A stretch of DNA of 39,499 bases, taken from positions 1 to 39,499 of the forward strand of contig PBDS01000079.1 in assembly GCA_002718155.1 (NCBI GenBank), in the 5' to 3' direction. Below are positions 12,151 to 22,594 of the stretch, one piece after another. The position numbers and the translations under genes were made by a program. The notes under the pieces were generated by a model that saw only the letters and a list, made by a program, of their open reading frames with translations, searched no databases and had not been told where the DNA came from. Source of the DNA: Pseudomonadota bacterium. Its GTDB lineage: Bacteria; Pseudomonadota; Gammaproteobacteria; Arenicellales; UBA868. Positions within the stretch are counted from its first letter, which is position 1. Every line of letters begins with the position of its first letter.

Positions 12151-13716
12151 ATGTACACGATCCGACTGTTGCGAACCACGCGGTTCGCCATGCTGGCCCT
12201 GTCCAGCCTGGCAGTTACGACACCCGCTTTCTCTAATACGGACTACATCGTCCAGCCCGGTGACACTCTGTGCGAAATCGCTGAACGCTTCGAGGTCCGC
12301 TGTGCTGATCTCATGGCCCGTAACGGGCTGAAAAAAGCATCGCTGATCTATCCCGGGCAGATCCTGTCGATTTCGAACGCCCCTTCGATACCCGCCACAG
12401 ATCCGGTCACACCGGCGCCAGCTGAAGCAGAGTCGGTACCGGTACCGGCTGTAGCACAGCCCACCGTCGAACCGGCGGTGAAAGAGGTTCCCGCGCCCGA
12501 GTCACCCGGAGTCGACCTTCTGGCGGTCTATCAACTGGCGCGATCTGGAGACCCGGTAATTGCCGCCGAAGCTTTCAGCCGCGATGCCGCTCAGGAATTC
12601 ATACCCCAGGCCAAGGCGGCCCTCCGGCCACAAATCAGTGCCGCCACAGGCTATACCCTGAGCTCTAAGGACCTATACAACGAGGCAGCGTCTGCCTCCG
12701 TGTCGTTGAGTCAGTCCCTGTACAACCGTGCTAGTCGGCTGACCGTCGACCAGGCCCGTCAGCTAGCAGACCGCGCGCAGATTGATTATGCGATCGCCGC
12801 GGAGTCGTTGATCCAGCGCGTCGCTGCGAGTTACTTCGCGGTACTGGCCACCCAGGATAATCTGGAACTATCCGAACGAAATCAGCGGGCAATTGGCCGG
12901 CAGCTGGAACTGGCCGAAGAGCGGCTGGAGGTCGGTCTGGGTACCCGTACCGACCTTTACGATGCCCGGGCGCGTTTTGAAAACGCCGTTGCTGAAGGCA
13001 TCGAGGCCCGACGGCTCCTCGATGATGCCCGCCAGGCTTTGGTTGCGCTCGTCGGTGACGACCCTGGTCATTTACGATCGCTCTCTGCCGCCGCCCCCCT
13101 GGCAAAACCAAATCCCGACAATGCCGAGATATGGGTGGCCCGCGCCCTCAACGAGAACCGGGGCCTCGCGACGTTACAACAGGCGGCTGATCTCGCGGCC
13201 TTAGAAATCGACCTGCAAAAGGCGGAGCGGTTCCCCACTGTTGGTCTCGGTCTGTCGGCTGCATACACCGACAGCGCTGTGTCGGATGGCACCGATACCA
13301 CTCTGACCTTTTCTTTGAGCCTGCCGTTCTACCAGGGCGGGCTGGTTAACGCTCGCATCCGCAAGGCTGCTTTTGAACTCAACGCTGCTCGAGCCAGTTA
13401 CGAGTCGGCTCGCCGCAACATTCAGCGCCAGACCCGGCAGGCTTTTCTCGGTGTCAACAGCCAACTCCGGCGTGTCCAGGCGCTGGCCGAAGCCGTCCGG
13501 GCGGGTGAAAGCGCTTTACAGGCCAAGGAAGAAGGGTTTGCCGCCGGGCTGACCACGAATATTGAGGTTCTCGACGCCCAACGTGATTTGTTCCGGGCCG
13601 AGCGTGATTATCTAAAAGCGCGCTACGATTATGTCCTGCAGGTCCTATTGCTCGAACAACTCGCAGGTCAACTCGACGAATCCGACGTTGCCCGTATTAA
13701 CCGCTGGCTGGGCTGA
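12151..13716 (+). CDS. tolC: TolC-type outer-membrane efflux/secretion protein with N-terminal LysM domain
   Basis: An outer-membrane factor that would form the trans-periplasmic exit duct of efflux or type I secretion systems. Residues 1-28 look like a signal peptide ending AFSN. Residues 31-75 form a LysM peptidoglycan-binding domain (DYIVQPGDTLCEIAERF, then LIYPGQILSIS) with two Cys (41 and 51). A Pro/Ala/Val linker spans about 76-118. Two OEP repeats follow (YQLARSGDPVI; VGLGTRTDLYDARARFE; AGLTTNIEVLDAQRDLF), typical of the TolC family. Classical TolC lacks a LysM, so this is an uncommon fusion that could anchor the duct to the wall. AGGAA lies 8 nt before the ATG. No inner-membrane pump or adaptor gene is nearby. 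Confidence 0.9.
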   Translation: MYTIRLLRTTRFAMLALSSLAVTTPAFSNTDYIVQPGDTLCEIAERFEVRCADLMARNGLKKASLIYPGQILSISNAPSIPATDPVTPAPAEAESVPVPAVAQPTVEPAVKEVPAPESPGVDLLAVYQLARSGDPVIAAEAFSRDAAQEFIPQAKAALRPQISAATGYTLSSKDLYNEAASASVSLSQSLYNRASRLTVDQARQLADRAQIDYAIAAESLIQRVAASYFAVLATQDNLELSERNQRAIGRQLELAEERLEVGLGTRTDLYDARARFENAVAEGIEARRLLDDARQALVALVGDDPGHLRSLSAAAPLAKPNPDNAEIWVARALNENRGLATLQQAADLAALEIDLQKAERFPTVGLGLSAAYTDSAVSDGTDTTLTFSLSLPFYQGGLVNARIRKAAFELNAARASYESARRNIQRQTRQAFLGVNSQLRRVQALAEAVRAGESALQAKEEGFAAGLTTNIEVLDAQRDLFRAERDYLKARYDYVLQVLLLEQLAGQLDESDVARINRWLG

Positions 13717-13766
13717 GCGGATCCAAGCTGACCCGTAGTACGCCGTCCGCTTATTGGCCGGCTCTC

Positions 13767-13775
13767 TGCTACAAT
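13767..13775 (+). promoter_or_regulatory. possible extended -10 promoter for the HTH-mlaA-apaHG genes
   Basis: TGCTACAAT is a TGn plus TACAAT (5/6) extended -10 element, without a good -35. It would start transcription near 13782, ahead of the short MARSFLSFS frame and the HTH gene. Confidence 0.35.
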
Positions 13776-13854
13776 AACTGTCATCTCAAGGCGTCACTCT
13801 GATTCATGATGTTGGCATGACATGGCACGTTCATTTTTGAGCTTTAGCTGAAGC

Positions 13855-14280
13855 TTGGCACGTCTGACCATAACCGAGGCGAGCCGTCGTTTTGGAGTGG
13901 CCACCAACACCATCCGCCGGCGAATCAGTCGGGGCGAACTTACACCGATACAGGCTAGCTCGACCACTGGTAGAGGCCGTCGCCTATTTGATATATCAGA
14001 TCTGATCAGGGTGTTTGGTGAACCCAGTGGCACATTCCCCAAAGAAGACCCGGCGTCATCTGCCTGGAAACCCGTTCAAATACCCGATCCCACGGACAGC
14101 TCCCCCCAGATGGTCGCCGAGAACGCCGCACTGAGAGCTCGGTTGGAGGCTCAGGAACGCCACCTGGAGGACCTTCGGCAGCTGCTCACCCCGCGCCTCA
14201 AAGGTCCAGACACGCTGGGTGTCCGGGCTGCTCGCTACGTTGCCGAAGTGGTTCGAGCATTAAAGAGCGGGGCGGGATGA
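13855..14280 (+). CDS. MerR/excisionase-like helix-turn-helix protein with coiled-coil tail
   Basis: A 141-residue protein with an N-terminal winged-HTH of the MerR/excisionase superfamily (LTITEASRRFGVATNTIRRR, then RGRRLFDISDLIRVFGEP). A Pro-rich linker and a short helical Glu/Leu/Arg segment (about residues 85-110, NAALRARLEAQERHLEDL) may dimerise. It resembles small plasmid or mobile-element DNA-binding proteins, but no such element is visible. The frame starts with TTG and has no clear ribosome-binding site; an in-frame ATG 33 nt upstream is cut off by TGA. It overlaps mlaA by 4 nt (ATGA), so it is coupled to the mlaA-apaH-apaG run. Function unknown; transcriptional regulator is the natural guess. 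Confidence 0.75.
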   Translation: MARLTITEASRRFGVATNTIRRRISRGELTPIQASSTTGRGRRLFDISDLIRVFGEPSGTFPKEDPASSAWKPVQIPDPTDSSPQMVAENAALRARLEAQERHLEDLRQLLTPRLKGPDTLGVRAARYVAEVVRALKSGAG

Positions 14281-15059
14281 CCCGGCGACCTGCGATACAG
14301 TTGGTTGGTCGGTCGATCCGGGCGACCCTAGCGACAGTCTTCGCTACCCTTTTATTGGGCTGCGCCACTGTGCCCAGCATAACCGAAACACCCCCTGCTC
14401 TTTCACTGGTGGATCCACTTGAACCCTTTAATCGAGCCATTTTTAGCTTCAACGATGTTGTCGACCGCGGTTTTTTGCGCCCGGTAGCCAACGTGTATCA
14501 GCGTGCCCTTCCCCTGGGTCTGCGCGCCAGTGTCGGCAACTTCTTTGACAACCTACGCGGTCCCACCACCATTATCAACGACCTGTTACAGGGTGATTTC
14601 ACCCAGGCCGTCAGGGACTTTGACCGTTTTACCATCAACACGACCCTCGGTATTGCCGGCCTATATGACGTCGCGACACCCCTTGGCCGACCATACCACC
14701 AGGAAGACTATGGCCAGACTCTGGCGATCTGGGGTCTCTCCTCGGGGCCTTATCTGGTGCTACCGCTAGTGGGCCCGAGCACACCGCGTGACGCTTTTGG
14801 ACTCCTGCCGGAATTTTTCTATTCGGACCCGCTGGCTAGCAATGCTTCCACCCACCAGCAGGTATTTCGTTACACACTGCGCGCTATTGACATTCGGGCC
14901 AGCCTGCTCAAAACCGATCGGCTTCTACAGCTACAGATCGACCCCTACCTGTTTGTCCGGGAGGCCTACCGCCAGCAACGGCAAGCCGAGATCTATGACG
15001 GCCGGCCACCGGAATCGGTTGAGATGCTCGATCTTGAGAAGGCGCTCTTCAATGACTGA
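14277..15059 (+). CDS. mlaA: MlaA/VacJ phospholipid-transport lipoprotein
   Basis: MlaA is the outer-membrane component of the Mla system, which removes surface-exposed phospholipids and passes them to MlaC. The 260-residue protein has a lipoprotein signal with the lipobox LLLGC (Cys at about residue 28). The family core follows: DPLEPFNRAIFSFNDVVDR, the NFFDNLRGPTTIINDLLQG segment, and GPYLVLPLVGPSTPRDAFG. It ends at a normal length. It overlaps the HTH gene by 4 nt. No mlaBCDEF genes lie in the window, as is common since mlaA is usually unlinked. Confidence 0.93.
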   Translation: MTRRPAIQLVGRSIRATLATVFATLLLGCATVPSITETPPALSLVDPLEPFNRAIFSFNDVVDRGFLRPVANVYQRALPLGLRASVGNFFDNLRGPTTIINDLLQGDFTQAVRDFDRFTINTTLGIAGLYDVATPLGRPYHQEDYGQTLAIWGLSSGPYLVLPLVGPSTPRDAFGLLPEFFYSDPLASNASTHQQVFRYTLRAIDIRASLLKTDRLLQLQIDPYLFVREAYRQQRQAEIYDGRPPESVEMLDLEKALFND

Positions 15060-15095
15060 GACGTCGCCTGGGGCGATGCTCGCCTGGCGTGACTC

Positions 15096-15914
15096 GTGGC
15101 GACCTGGGCCATAGGTGACGTTCAGGGCTGCCTGGACTGCCTCGACCGATTACTGGAAAAAATCCGGTTCGATTCAACCCGGGATGTGCTGTGGTTTGTC
15201 GGTGATCTGGTCAACCGGGGTCCGGATTCGGCTGGCGTTCTACGACGGGTCATAGGCCTTCAGGACCGCGCAATAGCCATTTTAGGTAATCACGACCTTC
15301 ACCTGCTTGCCATCGCCGCTGGGCTTCAGTCGGACCGCCCCGATTACCGGCTCGGGGAATTGCTCAGGGCTGACGACCGTGATGCCCTAATCGACTCAGT
15401 TCGCCAGCGACCCTTGATTCACCATGATCCAGAGTTAAACACGGTCATGGTCCATGCGGGCCTTTTTCCGGGCTGGTCTCTGTCCCAAGCCTGCGCTCTA
15501 GCCCTCGAAGTACAGAATGTGCTGAATTCCAATCGCTGGATGAGTTTTGTACAGAATATGTACGGCGACGAGCCTTGCCGCTGGAACGAGTCCCTGAAGG
15601 ACTGGGAGCGGTTGCGTTTTATTACCAATGCCTTTACTCGCATGCGCTTTTGCCGGGGTGACGGCAGTCTGGATTTCTCTCAAAAGGGCCCTATTGTCAA
15701 CTCGCCCAGTCATCTGCATCCTTGGTTCGAAGTGCCGGCTATCACCGATGCTCCGTACCGTATCGTCTTTGGCCACTGGTCCGACCTCGGCGTGCATCGC
15801 CACCACAACGTCATTTGCATTGACAGTGGTTGCGTCTGGGGTGGTCAGCTGGCAGCCCTGCAGCTCGAAGCGCAAACCAGAAACCTTGAGATGGTAGACT
15901 GCCCTCGAGTCTAA
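15096..15914 (+). CDS. apaH: diadenosine tetraphosphatase (symmetrical Ap4A hydrolase)
   Basis: ApaH splits Ap4A into two ADP and also acts as a decapping enzyme on Np4-capped RNAs. The 272-residue protein shows the metallophosphatase signatures: WAIGDVQGCLDCL (GDxxG), VGDLVNRGPDS (GDxxxRG) and LGNHDLHLL (GNHD), with a later His in VFGHWSDLGVH. Start is GTG at 15096, giving the conserved MATWAIGDVQG N-terminus; no strong ribosome-binding site is visible. It lies 36 nt after mlaA and 17 nt before apaG. The apaH-apaG order is the reverse of E. coli apaG-apaH. Confidence 0.95.
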   Translation: MATWAIGDVQGCLDCLDRLLEKIRFDSTRDVLWFVGDLVNRGPDSAGVLRRVIGLQDRAIAILGNHDLHLLAIAAGLQSDRPDYRLGELLRADDRDALIDSVRQRPLIHHDPELNTVMVHAGLFPGWSLSQACALALEVQNVLNSNRWMSFVQNMYGDEPCRWNESLKDWERLRFITNAFTRMRFCRGDGSLDFSQKGPIVNSPSHLHPWFEVPAITDAPYRIVFGHWSDLGVHRHHNVICIDSGCVWGGQLAALQLEAQTRNLEMVDCPRV

Positions 15915-15931
15915 GCACAAGGCCGGTCTAA

Positions 15932-16309
15932 ATGGAAAATCCCTACGACATCGATGTCCAGGTCGAGACGACGTACGTTGCCGAACACTCAGAGCCGGAT
16001 GAAGACCGATTTGTCTTCGCGTACACCATCACGCTGGTCAACCGCGGATCCGTCACAGCGCAACTGATCTCAAGACACTGGTACATCACTGACGCCGAAG
16101 ACCGTACCGAAGAGGTCGAAGGAGAGGGTGTCGTCGGTGAACAACCGATATTGAAACCAGGCGAGGGTTTTCGTTACACCTCTGGTGCGGTCATCGAAAC
16201 ACCGGTCGGCACCATGCATGGCACCTATCAGATGATCGCTGATGATGGCCGGGAATTCGACGCGACCATTCCCCGTTTCGTACTCTCTGCTCCTCGCACT
16301 TTACATTGA
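15932..16309 (+). CDS. apaG: ApaG domain protein
   Basis: ApaG is a single-domain fibronectin-III-like cytosolic protein often encoded beside apaH; its precise role is unsettled. The 125-residue product is full length and shows the family pattern: FVFAYTITLVNRGSVTAQLISRHWYITDA, then EGEGVVGEQPILKPGEGFRYTSG and GTMHGTYQMIADDG. It ends 17 nt from the convergent gyrB stop, and the gap is a simple AT-rich stretch with no obvious hairpin terminator. Confidence 0.95.
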   Translation: MENPYDIDVQVETTYVAEHSEPDEDRFVFAYTITLVNRGSVTAQLISRHWYITDAEDRTEEVEGEGVVGEQPILKPGEGFRYTSGAVIETPVGTMHGTYQMIADDGREFDATIPRFVLSAPRTLH

Positions 16310-16326
16310 TAACTTGTTGTTTTTAT

Positions 16327-18855
<2,529 letters not shown>

Positions 18856-18884
18856 CCATACTTTTCGTGAGACCAGGCGAACCT

Positions 18885-18900
18885 GGTTTCACGTGAAACA
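18885..18900. other. parS: parS centromere site 2
   Basis: Second copy of the 16-mer, again 15 of 16 to the consensus (only the first base differs). Its centre is 45 bp from site 1, about four helical turns, which would put two ParB dimers on a similar face of the DNA. Confidence 0.85.
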
Positions 18901-18943
18901 AACGAGTGGAAGAACGAGGTTCTAGGGCGCTTTAGCCGTGGCC

Positions 18944-20044
18944 CTACAGCCGCATCGGCATAATGAGGTAGAGCGTGTCTTCGTCACCGGGGACATGAAG
19001 CATACAACCGCTGTTGACGTCCTCCAGTTCGGCTTCGATCTGTTCCGTGGGCATCGCTCGCAGGGCGTCCATAAGGTATGTGACGTTAAAGCCGATCTCG
19101 AGATTCTCGCCCCCGTATTCGACCGCAATCTCGTCGCTCGCCTCTTCCTGATCCGGGTTGTGCGCAGACACCTTCAACGACCCCTTGGATAGATCTAACC
19201 GAACCCCTCGGTATTTCTCATTGGTTAAGACTGACGTCCGGGCCAACACCTCATGCAGCAGAGTCCTGTCCGCGACCATTTTCTGAGACAACACTTGTGA
19301 CATGACAGCCTTGTAGTCGGGAAACTTTCCGTCGATCAGTTTGGTTGTCAACACTGCGCCCGGGCGACTGAATCGAGCATGGTTAGCGTTAAGTTCAATC
19401 GTGATCTCATCGCCACCGTCACCGAGAAAACGGCTGAGTTCGAGCACCGCCTTACGAGGAATAATCGCCTGGCGGTGTTCTCCCGCAGGGCTAGGCAAAA
19501 CCGCCCGGCTCCTCGCGAGCCGATGCCCGTCAGTGGCGACCGCGACCATGGTGGTACCATCTAGCTCCAGCAGGACGCCGTTCAGGAAATAACGCACATC
19601 CTGCTGTGCCATCGAGAACGCAGTTTTCTCAAATAACCCCCGGAGCACCGGTTGCTCAAGTTGAACTCGTTCTTCCCAATTGTCAGTTTCCAGACGAGGA
19701 AAATCCACGGCGGCTAGGGTCTGCAGGCTGAATCTGCTGCGCCCCGAGCGGATTTTTAGACGGCTGTCTACCGTCTCCAGTTCTACGGTTGCTTGCTCTG
19801 GTAATGCCCTACAGATATCCAGTAATTTCCGTGCTGCGACCGTACACTGTCCATCAGAGCCTTTCAGTGCTTCAGCCTCTATGCTCGCTTCCACTTCCAG
19901 GTCGGTACCCACTAGTGTGAGGGTGTTCGCCTCAAGCAAAATCAGCACATTGGCTAATATGGGTAAAGTCTGGCGGCGCTCGACCACGCTGGTTACCGCT
20001 ATCAAAAGATTTAAGAGTTGATCTCGTTCTATTAATAATTTCAT
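18944..20044 (-). CDS. dnaN: DNA polymerase III beta clamp
   Basis: DnaN is the sliding clamp. The 366-residue protein equals the E. coli length and has the three-domain pattern, with landmarks MKLLIERDQLLNLL at the start, LPILANVLILLEA, and SGCMLHVPGDEDTLYLIMPMRL at the end (the C-terminal MPMRL contributes to the partner-binding cleft). It follows dnaA on the same strand after a 197-nt gap that is a likely part of oriC. No strong ribosome-binding site precedes the ATG. Confidence 0.98.
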   Translation of the reverse strand: MKLLIERDQLLNLLIAVTSVVERRQTLPILANVLILLEANTLTLVGTDLEVEASIEAEALKGSDGQCTVAARKLLDICRALPEQATVELETVDSRLKIRSGRSRFSLQTLAAVDFPRLETDNWEERVQLEQPVLRGLFEKTAFSMAQQDVRYFLNGVLLELDGTTMVAVATDGHRLARSRAVLPSPAGEHRQAIIPRKAVLELSRFLGDGGDEITIELNANHARFSRPGAVLTTKLIDGKFPDYKAVMSQVLSQKMVADRTLLHEVLARTSVLTNEKYRGVRLDLSKGSLKVSAHNPDQEEASDEIAVEYGGENLEIGFNVTYLMDALRAMPTEQIEAELEDVNSGCMLHVPGDEDTLYLIMPMRL

Positions 20045-20250
20045 AAGTAATCAGGTAATTAAGATAATAAGAGTAGTTGATAACTCGAGTATAGAAAAAT
20101 ATATCTTTTAATACCGTAAGTTAAAGAAATATTAACTTGTGAGTAAAGGTGTGCTTTGAATGTGGATAGTCACTGAGTACGAGAGTCGGTGAAGGAAACT
20201 TGTGTGGAAAACAGTCGGTTTGTCGACAAATTACCCACACCTTATCCACT
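20045..20250. other. probable oriC segment between dnaA and dnaN
   Basis: The first ~100 nt (20045-20150) are strongly AT-rich and could be the unwinding element. Next comes a cluster of near-consensus DnaA boxes: TGTGGATAG (20161-20169), TGTGGAAAA (20203-20211), TTACCCACA (20231-20239) and TTATCCACT (20242-20250), the last overlapping the dnaA stop codon. Each has one mismatch to TTATCCACA or its complement. AT-rich DNA beside a box cluster next to dnaA is the classic oriC layout. Confidence 0.6.
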
Positions 20251-21579
20251 CAATAACCGGTGTAGATTCTGGTAATCCTCGTTAATCTTGGGGTCAGTTT
20301 TGAGCAACTCGACGACCTTGCGCTGTGCATGCAGAACCGTCGTATGATCACGGCCCCCAAAGGCGTCGCCGATCTCGGGCAGGCTCATTCTGGTGAGATC
20401 CTTGGCCAATGCCATAGCGATCTGCCGCGGTCGAGTAATCTGCCGGTTTCTCCGTTTAGAGTGGAGGTCTGACACCCGCATTTTAAAATACTCGGCAACC
20501 ACTTTTTGGATGTTCTGGATCGTGACCTGCCTTTCCTGGAAAACCAACAGGTCGCGCAGAGCTTCCCGGGTTAGATCTAAATCTATGGTCCTGCCGGTAA
20601 AGCTGGCGCTGGCCACAATCCGGTGCAACGCCCCTTCGAGTTCTCGCACATTGGACCGGATCTGCTGAGCGATAAAGAAGCAGACGTCCTCGGGCAACGT
20701 AACACCCTTCTGCCCGGCCTTGTTTTTGAGGATCGCGACCCGAGTCTCCAACTCCGGCGGGTCGATAGGCACGGTTAAGCCACTGCCAAAACGCGAAATC
20801 AGTCGTTCCTGGACGCCCGAGATTTCTCTTGGGAAGCGATCACTGGTGATGACGACCTGTCGTTGGCCCTCTAATAACGTATTGAAAGTATGAAAGAATT
20901 CCTCTTGCGAGTGTTCCTTACCAGAAAAGAACTGTATGTCATCAATTAGCAGAGCATCCAGCGATCTGTAGTAGCGCTTGAATTCGTTAATGGCGTTATG
21001 CTGCAGGGCCTTAACCATATCCGCGACGAAGCGTTCCGAGTGAACATAAACAACCTTGGCATCTCGTTTTCGTTGGGTGGTCAGGTTGCCAGCGGCCTGC
21101 ATCAGATGGGTTTTGCCTAATCCCACACCGCCGTAAAGAAACAAAGGGTTGTAAGCAAGACCCGGGTTTTCACCGACTTGTTGTGCCGCGGCCCGGGCCA
21201 GTTGATTCGATTTGCCCTCAACATGCCTGTCGAAGGTAAAAGCGGGGTTCAGGCGGCCCTCAAAACCGAGGCCCATGGGGCTACTGGATGCTTTGCTGGG
21301 CCTGCGGGTACCGGCTTTGCCGGTGGTTTGAGACGGGTTGTCGCTGCCAATCCCAAGCCGAACAGCGATCTCCCCGGTACCGAAATTCTCAGCCAGGCCC
21401 GAAATACGGGCCAGGTATTCTTTGTGGACAAAATCCCGAACAAACCGGTTGGGCGCGAGTAATGTCAGGCCCTCTTGATTCTCCACAGCATGCAGGGGTC
21501 GGATCCAGGTGTTGAACTGTTGGGCGGACAGGTCATCTTCCAATCTGCTCAGGCAGAGCTTCCAGAGAGCAACGGACAC
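20242..21579 (-). CDS. dnaA: chromosomal replication initiator DnaA
   Basis: DnaA binds oriC and opens the duplex. The 445-residue protein has domain I ([25 protein letters not shown]), a variable linker rich in Ser/Gly/Thr, the AAA+ domain with Walker [17 protein letters not shown] and Walker [14 protein letters not shown], and domain IV with the DnaA-box-binding signature [16 protein letters not shown]. The start is GTG at 21579, with GGGAGG about 9 nt upstream. DnaA boxes lie on both sides of the gene, consistent with autoregulation. Confidence 0.98.
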   Translation of the reverse strand: MSVALWKLCLSRLEDDLSAQQFNTWIRPLHAVENQEGLTLLAPNRFVRDFVHKEYLARISGLAENFGTGEIAVRLGIGSDNPSQTTGKAGTRRPSKASSSPMGLGFEGRLNPAFTFDRHVEGKSNQLARAAAQQVGENPGLAYNPLFLYGGVGLGKTHLMQAAGNLTTQRKRDAKVVYVHSERFVADMVKALQHNAINEFKRYYRSLDALLIDDIQFFSGKEHSQEEFFHTFNTLLEGQRQVVITSDRFPREISGVQERLISRFGSGLTVPIDPPELETRVAILKNKAGQKGVTLPEDVCFFIAQQIRSNVRELEGALHRIVASASFTGRTIDLDLTREALRDLLVFQERQVTIQNIQKVVAEYFKMRVSDLHSKRRNRQITRPRQIAMALAKDLTRMSLPEIGDAFGGRDHTTVLHAQRKVVELLKTDPKINEDYQNLHRLLSG

Positions 21580-21701
21580 CTGTGGCGACCTCCCGGGATA
21601 AAGTTTCAGGTCGGGACCCTTACAGCGTGCAAAATTAGTGCGTCCGCTCGTTCGTCCAGGCCAATTTGTAACCTTCGATAGTGTAACCTGGAACGAGACA
21701 C

Positions 21702-21738
21702 TTATCCACAGATAAATACCTAAAATAAGTTATCCACA
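21702..21738. other. two perfect DnaA boxes upstream of dnaA
   Basis: TTATCCACA occurs exactly at 21702-21710 and 21730-21738, in the same orientation and separated by an AT-rich 19-nt spacer. They lie between the divergent dnaA and rpmH genes and could serve autoregulation of dnaA or be the second half of a bipartite origin. Confidence 0.75.
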
Positions 21739-21741
21739 GGC

Positions 21742-21771
21742 TTGACTAAACATTGACAATACAGGTTTAAA
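21742..21771 (+). promoter_or_regulatory. possible promoter of the rpmH-rnpA operon
   Basis: TTGACT (21742-21747) is followed after 18 nt by TTTAAA (21766-21771), 5/6 and 4/6 to consensus. A second TTGACA at 21753 lacks an equally good -10. This lies directly beside the DnaA boxes. Confidence 0.4.
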
Positions 21772-21829
21772 ACGATTAAAGTCCGACGCCTTTTTGGGTC
21801 CAGCCGCAGCAAAAAAGGGATGACATCAG

Positions 21830-21964
21830 ATGAAGAGAACCTTTCAACCTAGCGAAGTCAAGCGTAAACGGAGGCATGGCTTTCGGGCGAGAATGAAAAC
21901 GCGCGGCGGTCGGGCCGTGATCAGTGCCCGTCGAGCCAAGGGGCGCACGCAACTCAGCGCCTAA
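21830..21964 (+). CDS. rpmH: 50S ribosomal protein L34
   Basis: Too short for the ORF track. The frame from ATG 21830 translates to 44 residues, [20 protein letters not shown] then [18 protein letters not shown], ending QLSA and TAA at 21964. This is the complete L34 family sequence, strongly basic as expected. AAGGGA lies about 9-12 nt upstream. It starts the conserved rpmH-rnpA-yidD-yidC-mnmE run. Confidence 0.98.
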   Translation: MKRTFQPSEVKRKRRHGFRARMKTRGGRAVISARRAKGRTQLSA

Positions 21965-21994
21965 GCAACACCGACCCATCCGAAAGTTGCGCTT

Positions 21995-22354
21995 GTGAAT
22001 GACGCCGGGTTCTCCCGTAGTCTGCGACTGCTTCGTCCAGAGGAGTACCGAGCAGCAATTGCCCAACGCTGTCGTAGCGACGATCGGTTGTTTACCGTTT
22101 TCGCTGTTAGTAACGATCTTGATCGGGCCCGGTTGGGTATTACGGTGTCGAGAAAAGTCTCTGCCCGAGCCGTTTATCGCAACCGCCTGAAGCGTCTGGT
22201 CAGAGAATCGTTTCGCCACCACAAGCAATCACTGAACGGTATGGATCTGGTCGTGGTGGCGCGAAGAAACGCGAGCGACACCAAACGGTCTGAGATCGAT
22301 CGAAGTCTTGTTCGGCACTGGATGATCGTGGAACGCAAATGCACAAGACATTAA
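21995..22354 (+). CDS. rnpA: ribonuclease P protein component
   Basis: RnpA is the protein cofactor of RNase P, which matures tRNA 5' ends. The 119-residue basic protein has the family signature RNRLKRLVRESFRHH and the LGITVSRKVSARAVYRN segment. Start is GTG at 21995, 30 nt after rpmH. Its 3' end overlaps yidD by 16 nt, as commonly seen. Confidence 0.96.
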   Translation: MNDAGFSRSLRLLRPEEYRAAIAQRCRSDDRLFTVFAVSNDLDRARLGITVSRKVSARAVYRNRLKRLVRESFRHHKQSLNGMDLVVVARRNASDTKRSEIDRSLVRHWMIVERKCTRH

Positions 22355-22584
22355 CCACAGTACTACGGGGCTATCGTTACCTCATCAGCCCCATGCTTGG
22401 ACCGTGTTGCCGGTTCTATCCAAGTTGTTCGACTTACGCGATCGAGGCAATTGAGCAACATGGTACAACCAGTGGTCTTTGGTTGGCCTTGAGGCGGCTT
22501 GTGAGGTGTAACCCCTGGAATGAAGGTGGCGTAGACCCCGTGCCGCAGTCGGCAGGTCGGGCTACTCAACACCACGAATGCTGA
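22339..22584 (+). CDS. yidD: membrane protein insertion efficiency factor YidD
   Basis: An 81-residue YidD family protein thought to assist YidC-dependent membrane insertion. The Cys-rich signature CCRFYPSCSTYAIEAIEQHG and the later LRRLVRCNPWNEGGVDPVP are diagnostic. It overlaps rnpA and ends 10 nt before yidC. Confidence 0.95.
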   Translation: MHKTLTTVLRGYRYLISPMLGPCCRFYPSCSTYAIEAIEQHGTTSGLWLALRRLVRCNPWNEGGVDPVPQSAGRATQHHEC

Positions 22585-22594
22585 GCACGACGTT

